A stretch of DNA of 64,000 nucleotides, from positions 14,394,974 to 14,458,973 of the forward strand of contig NC_135259.1 in NCBI RefSeq assembly GCF_964204865.1, read 5' to 3'. The first letter of the stretch is position 1, and the number at the start of each line of letters is the position of its first letter. This DNA is from Styela clava. Lineage: Eukaryota; Chordata; Ascidiacea; Stolidobranchia; Styelidae. Positions 12,101 to 24,100 of this stretch are shown one piece after another. Below the pieces are notes generated by a model. That model saw only the letters and a program-made list of their open reading frames with translations, was not told where the DNA came from and did not search any database. Made by a program: the position numbers and the translations under genes.

Positions 12101-15100
12101 CACATTGTTGCATAATATTTAAACAATTTCATGATTGCCTGCATAGTTGTTGGTAGAATAGCGTAATATCATTATCAGAATTGTTAATTTTTTTCTTACG
12201 GTGCTTTCTATTGCCTTTCAATGTGAACAAGACACCGTATAAACAGACATTACTATCTAAAAATATGTAGGGATCTAGTAGGATTTGGAAGGACTGATAT
12301 TCTTCCTGTACTGCATTTCCTGCCCACTTTACACTCTGGGTTCCCCTGAAGCTAGGCCATTGTTCTGTTTTAAATATGATTAGTAATCAGATGATCGAGC
12401 GATAAAACAGGATAAGAGTATATTGGACTTTTATATTCCAAAATCTAGTAACACATTTGGGCTTTTGAACAACCTTGCCTGTGTTTTCTGTTACTTGCCT
12501 CTTATCAGTTCATTACCTATTTTTGTATGAAGTGAATAAAAATTACCCTTCACAACTGATTTTGAAGGCTCAAATTTTTGATACACTTGGAATCAACACT
12601 GTTGAAACAAGCAACCTTAAAATGTACACACTGACTCCTTTTGATACCTCTCATATCGTACTGTCTAATATCTGTACATTGATGCTAGACTGTGGTATCA
12701 TCTGGTCTAATCAATAATGATAGAGCTGAGCAAGAAAGAGATAGCTGAGCAAGAAAGCCTATTGTTCACAATGCCAATATTTGAACAAACTCTATTTAAT
12801 CATTTCATTATGAAAGCAAATTTTCTAGAGCATCATGGACAGTCGGTGCTGAAACGATACACAATAAGAATAACAATACAGTCTGGAGGTGAATTGACTG
12901 AAGATCATTTTAGAGAATAAATTTCGAGAATTTAAACGGGCATAAGCATTCAGTTATTATTTACCTAACTGGTTTGTATTGGGTAGTTCTTGATATTGTA
13001 GTTAAAAGTAAGTAGTTAAAAAATGGCTCGATTTTTTCCAATACCACGTATAAATTCATCTTATGTTTTCCTGGATGTCCAAATTGTACATCTATAATGG
13101 TATATATGTCCATTTGTAAAAGGCAAAACCAGAGTACACTAAAGTGTGGGATCTCATTCTATTTACAATATTGGAAATGGCGTGATATCCTTGAATTCTA
13201 TAATGCCTTTAAAAATTAGCAGAATTCCTAAAATTGTATTAATATTATATCAACATTTGCCAATATAAAATATAGTTATCAATATAGGTTGCGTGAGACT
13301 AATTCCCAATCCTTCCTCAATGCCTTTACGCTAGTGGATTAGTATGCGTATAATGCAAGGATGCTGTAGCAGGAATAAAGATACCATACTATGCAATCTA
13401 AGAGTCCTCTGCTGTACACTAACACAAATGTATTTCATGTAACGTTTCGTCTGACCATAATCAGACTTCCTCAGACAAGCAGTTTACAACAATGACAAGA
13501 AAAGAACAACATGCGGTTTATGATTGTTCTTCTCTTGTATTGATTGTTCTTTTCTCTTCACTGTTGTAAACTGCGTGTCTGTGGAAGTCTGATTTTGGTC
13601 AGACGAAACGTTACAGAGTTACATTTGTGTATACATGGTATAAAATATAGTGACTGACATAGACTGATAATTACTTTTCTGTTAGATCCAGCTATGTTGA
13701 TACCATAGTTATGAACTGCAACTGTAGTTTACAATTTAGGCCAGTAATTCTAAATCAAACAATGTTTGATGTTGAAGATACATGCATTGTGCCCCATGAC
13801 TAACTGTTTCTCATATTCTGCACAACTCCAAATGAATAAAATCAAGTTTTGCAACAAATTTTTAATTAGAATAAGTGAATTTTTTTTTTTTCCATCTTGA
13901 ATAAGTATATTTCAACTCCATTATCAGCCTAACAGATCAAATTATTGATAAAAATCAATAAATAAAAACTGATTATGAAAACAGGAGAGGTTCTTAAGTA
14001 AGGTTCAAAATGTACAGAATAAAATAAGGAAGGTACATGTTTACTCATGTGAATATTTTGAATAATGCAAGGATGAATACATGCAAACAGATTTTGAATT
14101 GTTAAGCTGAATAAAGTAAATCATATCCAACGGCATATTGCCTGTGTAGAGTGACTTTACTCTAGATCTCTGTTTGGACTTATTAATTTTATGTATAAAT
14201 TTATTGTCATATTATGAAACAGTAATGGATGACCTGTAGAATAACATAAACTCCAAGGTGGTTAGAGGAATCCCTTTTTCACAAAATATACCTGTTATTG
14301 AAAATATTTCTCATATCCCAGCGTTTTCCTTGGGTTTATTATTTGATGCTTTATACTAGAGTCAATTGTTTCTTAATCAATTATAGGAATTATAAATCAA
14401 AATTGTTTCTCAATTGTGTTTTATTCATACCTAAATTAGACATGCAATCGGTGAGCAATTCCCACCAACATCTATATTTTTCATCTTGTAGTTTCCACTT
14501 GACATGAATAGAACTGTTACATAGTTGCTATCACCAACCAGATAAATTTCCTGTTTTATTATAAATGCCTTGATGTTAGTTTTTTTCAGATTCCATTCAT
14601 ACATGCTGCTCCAGCTATTGACTGAATTGGTATAAACTTCAGAGGATGACCAAGAATCAATATGCCCATATCTGTTCAAAGACCTATAACCTCCAAGTAC
14701 ATGGATCTTCTCATCAAACCATGTTGCTGAACAGAAATGTTTTGAGGTGTCCATGCTTTTAATTGGTTCCCATGTTTTTAAATTGGGATCAAATTCTTTG
14801 GCTTGTTTACTTGTTTCTTCACCTCCTATTGCATAAATGTATGAATCAGATGTTGTTTCTGCAAATCCTCGCCCCAATCCACAACCTTCTAAATCTTCAG
14901 TCCATGTATTTTCTTCTAGGCTATATGACGAAGTTTTCCATCCTTCAATGACATATATGAAGCCTTTGAAAGTAACACATCTGAAATAGGAAGGCTCATG
15001 TGACATAGATGCCAAATTTATCCATTCTTTGCCATTCAATTTTCTCAAATATTTTCCATGGAGCAAATAAATAGTGTTGTTTATTGAAAAGATGTCTGGT

Positions 15101-18100
15101 TTTTGTTCAGATACATATCTTGGTATTCTCACAATCTGTGACCAATCTTTTTTGCTGCAGTTGAATTTGTGAAGGATGCAACTTTCCACATGAAGAACCA
15201 CAAAGTAAGGCTGGGGGCCCTCATTTCCATCAACTTCTGAATCTTTTTCTATTGTTTTTTCTTGTACTTTCCGAAGTACTCGAAATGTTTTCTGTATCTC
15301 TGGATTTCCTCTCTTGGTTCCGACTATAGCATTCATCAGTAAATCTTTGCATTCTGTGGAATCATTCATAAGAGGCTCTGTTTGAACGTTTTGTACCTTT
15401 ACCCACTTTGTAGCAGCATTCCACTTCAAGACTGCATTTGAAGCTTTGGAGATGACGGCACACAAGTCCTTTTTATTTATTGTCAAGAATTTGTCTTTTT
15501 CAATAACGCTTTTGAAGTTTTTAATGATGAAATCAATTATTTCTTGCTCTGAATTCTTTTGGGTATATGCCTGAGTCAAGTTTGCGAACTGTACACAATT
15601 TCCAACACTCAAATTATCCAACAAATATTCGAAGCATATAATGATGAGGTCGCGTAATTTCCACAAATCTGCAGCAAAAATCAGGTTTTCTATGTTAGTC
15701 ATTGTTGGGAAAACTTTGCCAGTATATATAAAATTAACACACTGTTTAACCACATCCAAGTCTAAGTCATTGACTTCCATTTAACGATTTTGTTTTTCTT
15801 TTATATCATTGAATAACATTTCATCAAAATAAGATGTAGCTGCAGCGAGAATATTTCTATGAACGTAAAATTCCTCCTTTCCAACTGGCCTTTTTAATGA
15901 AGACAAAAGATTTTTTGAATATGTTTTGCTTTCTTTCTCTCCACCCATGATTGGTATTTGAACTAATTTTAATGATAGTTTTACCCTGTTTTTAAATTCA
16001 TAAAATGAAAAAAAAAATTGCCATTTTCTAACTTATTTTTTCGAAAATCAAGAATTCAAAAAATAGCTTTGTCAACCTGGGAAAATAATTAAAAGTTTTT
16101 CATTTTCTTATCTTTTCACAAAAATATCTGTATTCAACTTGCTTGCTTCTTCCAATCAATCATAGTTCACTTTTTTTGACTGACTCGGCTGTAAAAATGT
16201 TGCCCTAGATATTTTTTCCTTTTTTACATCTCTTGCACAATTAAATCAGAATTCAATAAATAATGAAAGCTGCATTGCCGAAACCTTAAACTTGAGCTTT
16301 ATATTACTCATAATTGTTGGTTTAATTACTGTATATGATGTCCTATATAGCAGTGAATATCCGGTTGTGTTTACTACCCTGCGATAATTAAGACCCATAA
16401 CTCATGTCTGGTTTGGATCTGAATTGTCATTCATGGCTCGTTTTGTATACACCAGAATTATGTTTACCTTTGGTACACACCACATCCACAACACAAAGCT
16501 TTACATTGCTCATTATTGTAGGTATTATTACCTCGACTGTCAGAGTGTGTTTGCACATTTAAGTACCTAAATCAATATTAAAGTAACCCGTACTTTGGTA
16601 TCATGCAGGAGTGTTTCCACATTGCTTTTTTGTTTTTGATCTGTTGTTAAATGTGTATTGAAATGATCTTTCTTATTATCTGCTTTATAATCTGAGTCAG
16701 AGGCAAAATGATGAATATTTATGAAAATGATAATGATTAAAATAAAAAAAATTTAGGTTTGATATAACAAAATTGACCAAGTTTATTATATGTATAGATA
16801 ATCATTTCCAAAAGCAATCCAAAAATAGTCGGTTGAAAAAATATGGCAAATGAAAGAGAAAGTAAGAGTCGATCCCAGGATCTACTGATAATATTAGAAA
16901 AGCAAAGACAAGAGGAAAAGTATTGTGACTTCTTAATCAAAGTTGGAGATGAGAAAATCTATGTTCATCGAAATGTTATTGCAGCATCTTCATCCTATTT
17001 TGATAAAATGTTGTCTCACAATAGTAAAGAAAGAAGAGATGGGTTCGTAGAACTTCGAGGTGTGGATACAGAATCTGTCAAAAAATGTGTAAAATTCATT
17101 TATACAGGAAAAGTGCTGTTTTCTACTGATTCCCCGGATTTTCTTATCCATGCTTCAGAGCTCTTCAATCTGACAGAGCTTTCTGACATGTATTTTGACT
17201 ATTCGATTGAAAATTTGGATTCAAGAAACTGTTTTCTCTACAAGGAGTTGGCTCAAAAATATAATCATGTAAATTCTCAAAAAAAAGTTGAGAAATACAT
17301 TTCTGAAAATTTTGATAAAATGACTTCAACAGAAGATTTCCAGAAGAAATCTTTAGGTGATATTCAGAAGTATATGAATTCTTTATCTGGTTCTTATGGG
17401 GTAGGAGAAATTTTAAAGTGGAAAGCTGCTGTCAAATGGGTCAAAGCAGACATGAAAAATCGTACTTCAATGTTTCTTTGTCTTCTGCATGTCATTAGTC
17501 TTGCTGATTTACCAAAGGATTTTGTAAAAAAGCAGGTTCAAACCGAACCTTTAATGAAAGAATCTGACGATTTTAAAAAACATATTTGATAAATGTGTTA
17601 AGTGAGTCAATTCACACTTTGAAAAATAAAAGAAATCAGTTGGATATCGCTATTGCACCAGCAACAGAATCAGCTGCAGAATCGGGTTCATGTAAACCAG
17701 TTCCTCACATCGTCTTGTTACCGAAACATGGTAGAATGTTGTATAACATTAATTGCCGATCATCTGAAGTATCCAGGATTACAAAAATACCTGAAGAATT
17801 TTCAGAAGGTCATAGAGATGTCATTTGCATCGAAAGTGAGATATATGTTTTCCACAAACAAAGTTTGATGAAATATTCAAATGGAATGTGGAAAAATTTA
17901 GCAAACTTGGAAAGTGAACCCTCAAACTATGTCTGTCTGACTTGCAAAGGTTGTATATTGGTGATTGAGTCTGAAAAAGTTTCAAAATTCATTCCTGAGA
18001 CAAATACTTGGGTTGAGCAAGAGAAAGGCCATCAACTAGGAGAAGGTGTCATGGTCACTGCTTCGTCTGATCAAATTTATGCTCTTGGAGGGAAAGGTAC

Positions 18101-21100
18101 TGAGAAGCAAGCTAAAGAATTTGATGGGAATTGGGATAGGATAGATGATATGTTGTATGAACATTGTAATGGTGGAGCAGCTGCTTCCCATTTACCTGTC
18201 AGAATATTTGCTGTTGGTGGCATATCGATAGGAGCTCATTATCAACATACTTCTATTGAGTTTTATACTCCCTCTACAAATCAGTGGACAAAATTTGGAG
18301 GTGACTTCCCAATATGGCAGCTTAAAGCATTTTATTTGGAGGCATTAGCGACTGACAACACATTATTTGTGAAATGTAAAGATGACAACAAAATGGTTAA
18401 ATTTGATATAAAAGCCAAAACGATTGGTAATTCTATTACTGCAATGAAGTCTGATTCTTGTTCACTATGTCTCAGATAAACTATAGTAAGCTGATATACG
18501 CTATAATTTACTGTTCAATAATTTATTTGCTTAATAAAGTTCACTTCACACTTTTTCTAAACCCTGAGGTAGAAGCATTTATTTTGGAGGCATTAGCGAC
18601 TGACAACACATTATTTGTGAAATGTAAAGATGGCAACAAAATGGTTAGATTCAATATGAAAGCCAAAAAGAATGGTAATTTAATTACTGCAATAAAGTCT
18701 AATTCGGGTTCACTCTGTCTCTGATAAACTATGTTAATCTGATACAAACTGTATTTTTCAATATTGTGTCTGCTTGATAATATGCACTTCACACTTCATT
18801 CATACTAGTTAACCAGGGAGCACTCATTAGAAGAAAGAATCTAATTATGGTTGTTTGTTGTCCTATTACCCTGCACCGAGCCTCTCACGTCACAAATGGG
18901 CCTTTCTGTATCTTCTGTCTGTCCCTTGTAAATATGAATTTTATGGTTTAGCAATTATTTAGTTTTCATTTTTCGATGATTCTTGATGAAGTTGAGTATT
19001 ATCTGTGAATTCTATATCCATAATCTGATTAAATGTTTATATTGCAATAGAACCTACACTAGTTGTTTATTGGATTGTGAGGTCTTTAATCTCAACAGAA
19101 TTCCGAAAGGTATATTAGTATCATATCGACAATATAAAATATGGTGACTGACATCGTATGATAATTTATTTGTACCTTAGCCCAAAGTCAATTGTTCTTA
19201 ACCAGGTAGGTATTTATCTTCAGTGAGGCCTTCTACATTTTCTAATTCCTGCGAAACAATACTTTACAATTTAGGCCGGTGATGCAAAGTAGAAAAAAAA
19301 GCGATGTTGCAGTAACATGCATTGTGCCCCATAACCAACTGTTCCTCAGATTCTCCATAGCTCAAAAATAATCAAAACAACTTTTGCAGTGAATTTTAAT
19401 TGAAATAAATAAGTGTCTTTTCTATCTTGAATAAATATATACAAGAGTGGAATTAATTTTTTTGATTGATAGAAGAACCATCAAAAGGGTTTTGAATCGC
19501 TGAGCTAGGTAATATTAATTCATAACCAATCACAGCTTGGATTTGTAGAGTAACTTTACTCCAGATGTCTGTTTGGACTTATCAAATAATGAATTAACAT
19601 GATATTTGACTTGAAGTTGAAATAATATAGTATACAATCGATAATATGCTTCTATGTTTATTTTATGAAACGATGAACTTTGCTAAACATATAGAAAAAA
19701 CAGTGAAATTAACATGCACTTCAAAGTGGTTAGAAAAACTCAATAATAATATTGCTGTTATTAAACAATTCCTGATAGCCCTTTGACATTATAAGATATA
19801 GATATTTGATGCTGTATAGGCTACCAGAGGTGGCCAACATGCCAATCACGATCTTGATAACTTCTTGGAAATAATTGCATTTAATCAGTATTCGCTACTG
19901 TTTTGTGTTCTAAAAAGAAGTACTATAATACTTAACTAAATTTGTTGGAACAAAAGTCAAAACCTGATGTAGCACCTTATTACTAAACCAATATAAGTGT
20001 GTTTGCTATGGAGCTTTCGCACCGAACAGGCTAATCAAAATCAGATGATCCAGATGCAACAGTGCCAGTACTGCTATTTCTTGCCCTGCTATTTTTTGAA
20101 GTCAGTTTTTAGAACTTGATTTATTTAATACTCCAAATCAGAGATGTTACTGAGTGAACCTACAAAACAGCTATTTGCCTTTTTTTCTGGTCATTTTGAA
20201 CTTATGATTCGAGAATCGTCAGAAAAAGATTAATTAATTGATTGCATGGAATTATGAAGATTTCAGTCTATCTCAATCAAAGACTGGTGGCCACCACTGC
20301 TTTATACTACCGTATATTAAATTGTTTTTAAATACTATCAAAATGATTTCCCAATCATGTTTTATTCATTCATAAATTAGACATGCGATAGGAGAGCAAT
20401 TCCCACCAACATCTATATTTTTCATCTTGTAATTTCCACCTGACATGAATAGAACTGTTACATAGTTGCTATCACCAATCAGATAAATTTCCTGTTTTAT
20501 TATAAATGCCTTGATGTTAGTTTTTTTCAGATTCCATTCATACATGCTGCTCCAGCTATCGACTGAATTGGTATAAACTTCAGAGGATGACCAAGAATCA
20601 ATATGCCCATATCTGTTCAAAGACCTATAACCTCCAAGTACATGGATCTTCTCATCAAACCATGTTGCTGAACAGAAATGTTTTGAGGTGTCCATGCTTT
20701 TAATTGGTTCCCATATTTTTAAATTGGGATCAAATTCTTTAGCTTGTTTACTTGTTTCTTCACCTCCCATTGCATAGATATATGAATCAGATGTTGTTTC
20801 TGCAAATCCTCGCCCCAATCCACAACCTTCTAAATCTTCAGTCCATGTATTTTCTTCTAGGCTATATGACGAAGTTTTCCATCCTTCAATGACATATATG
20901 AAGCCTTTGAAAGTAACACATCTGAAATAGGGAGGCTCATGTGACATAGATGCCAAATTTATCCATTCTTTGCCATTCAATTTTCTCAAATATTTTCCAT
21001 GGAGCAAATAAATAGTGTTGTTTATTGAAAAGATGTCTGGTTTTTGTTCAGATACATATCTTGGTATTCTCACAATCTGTGACCAATCTTTTTTGCTGCA

Positions 21101-24100
21101 TTTGAATTTGTGAAGGATGCAACTTTCCACATGAAGAACCACAAAGTAAGGCTGGGGGCCCTCATTTCCATCAACTTCTGAATCTTTTTCTATTGTTTTT
21201 TCTTGTACTCGAAATGTTTTCTGTATCTCTGGATTTCCTCTCTTGGTTCCGACCATAGCATTCATCAGTAAATTTTTGCATTCTGTGGAATCATTCATAA
21301 GAGGCTCTGTTTGAACGTTTTGTACCTTTACCCACTTTGTAGCAGCATTCCACTTCAAGACTGCATTCGAAGCTTTGGAGATGACGGCACACAAATCCTT
21401 TTTATTTATTGTCAAGAATTTGTCTTTTTCAATAACGCTTTTGAAGTTTTTAATGATGAAATCAATTATTTCTTGCTCTGAATTCTTTTGGGTATATGCC
21501 TGAGTCAAGTTTGCGAACTGTACACAATTTCCAACACTCAAATTATCCAACAAATATTCGAAGCATATAATGATGAGGTCGCGTAATTTCCACAAATCTG
21601 CAGCAAAAATCAGGTTTTCTATGTTAGTCATTGTTGGGAAAACTTTGCCAGTATATATAAAATTAACACACTGTTTAACCACATCCAAGTCTAAGTCATT
21701 GACTTCCATTTAACGATTTTGTTTTTCTTTTATATCATTGAATAACATTTCATCAAAATGAGATGTAGCTGCAGCGAGAATATTTCTATGAACGTAAAAT
21801 TCCTCCTTTCCAACTGGCCTTTTTAATAAAGACAAAAGATTTTTTGAATATGTTTTGCTTTCTTTCTCTCCACCCATGATTGGTATTTGAACTAATTTCA
21901 ATGATAGTTTTACCCTGTTTTTAAATTCATAAAATGAAAAAAAAAATTGCCATTTTCTAACTTAATTTTTCGAAAATCAAGAATTCAAAAAATAGCTTTG
22001 TCAACCTGGGAAAATAATTAAAAGTTTTTCATTTTCTTGTCTTTTCACAAAAATATCTGTATTTAACTTGCTTGCTTCTTCCAATCAATCATAGTTCACT
22101 TTTTTTTGACTGACTCGGCTGTAAAAATGTTGCCCAAGCTATTTTTTACTTTTTCACATTTCTTGTACAATTAAATCAGAATTCAATAAATAATGAAAGC
22201 TGCATTGCCGAAACCGCAAACTTGAGCTTTATATTGCTCATAATTGTTGGTTTAATTACTGTATATGATGTCCTATATAGCAGTGAATATCCGGTTGTGT
22301 TTACTACCCTGCGATAATTAAGACCCATAACTCATGTCTGGTTTGGATCTGAATTGTCATTCATGGCTCGTTTTGTATACACCAGAATTATGTTCACCTT
22401 TGGTAAACACCACATCCACAACACAAATCTTCACATTGCTCATTATTGTAGGTTTTATTACCTCGACTGCCAGAGTGTGTTTGCACATTCAAGTACCTAA
22501 ATCAATATTAAAGTAACCCGTACTTTGGTATCATGCAGGAGTGTTTCCACATTGCTTTTTTGTTTTTGGTCTGTTGTTAAATGAGTATTGGAATGATCTT
22601 TCTTATTATCTGCTTTATAATCTGATTCAGAGGCAAAATGATGAATATTTATAAAAATGATAAAGGGACTACGGTAAATATTTATAACACTCTTATTATT
22701 TTTTTTGCGTTGCTGTTGCTTTCAATAAAAAAAATTTAGGTTTGATATAGCAAAATTGACCAAGTTTATTATATGTATAGATAATCATTTCCAAAAGCAA
22801 TCCAAAAATAGTTGGTTGAAAAAATATGGCAAATGAAAGAGAAAGTAAGAGTCGATCCCAGGATCTACTGATAATATTAGAAAAGCAAAGGCAAGAAGAA
22901 AAGTATTGTGACTTCTTAATCAAAGTTGGAGATGAGAAAATCTGTGTTCATCGAAATGTTATTGCAGCATCTTCATCCTATTTTGATAAAATGTTGTCTC
23001 ACAATAGTAAAGAAAGAAGAGATGGGTTCGTAGAACTTCGAGGTGTGGACACAGAATCTGTCAAAAAATGTGTAAAATTCATTTATACAGGAAAAGTGCT
23101 GTTTTCTACTGATTCCCCGGATTTTCTTATCCATGCTTCAGAGCTCTTCAATCTGACAGAGCTTTCTGACATGTATTTTGACTATTTGATTGAAAATTTG
23201 GATTCAAGAAACTGTTTTCTCTACAAGGAGTTGGCTCAAAAATATAATCATGTAAATTCTCAAAAAAAAGTTGAGAAATACATTTCTGAAAATTTTGATA
23301 AAATGACTTCAACAGAAGATTTCCAAAAAAAATCTTTAGGTGAAATTCAGAAGTATATGAATTCTTTATCTTCTTATGGGGAGGGAGAAATTTTAAAGTG
23401 GAAAGCTGCTGTCAAATGGGTCAAAGCAGACATGGAAAATCGTACTTCAATGTTTCTTCGTCTTCTGCATGTCATTAGTCTTGCTGATTTACCGAAGGAT
23501 TTTGTAAAAAATCAGGTTCAAACCGAACCTTTAATGAAAGAATCTGACGATTTTAAAACATATTTGATAAATGTGTTAAGTGAGTCAATTCACACTTTGA
23601 AAAATAAAAGAAATCAGTTGGATATCGCTATTGCACCAGCAACAGAATCAGCTGCAGAATCGGGTTCATGTAAACCAGTTCCTCACATCGTCTTGTTACC
23701 GAAACATGGTAGTATGCTGTATAACATTAATTGCCGATCATCTGAAGTATCCAGGATTACAAAAATACCTGAAGAATTCTCAGGAGGTCATAGAGATGTC
23801 ATTTGCATCGAAAGTGAGATATATGTTTTCCACAAACAAAGTTTAATGAAATATTCAAATGGAATGTGGAAAAATTTAGCAAACTTGGAAAGTGAACCCT
23901 CAAACTATATCTGTCTGACTTGCAAAAGTTGTATATTGGTGATTGAGTCTGAAAAAGTTTCAAAATTCATTCCTGAGACAAATACTTGGGTTGAGCAAGA
24001 GGAAGGCCATCAACTAGGAGAAGGTGTCATGGTCACTGCTTCGTCTGATCAAATTTATGCTCTTGGAGGGAAAGGTACTGAGAAGCAAGCTAAAGAATTT

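Noticed and set aside
12475..12920. Two adjacent open frames as a possible small gene
   Set aside because: No domain, no conservation with other array copies, low-complexity AT-rich composition.
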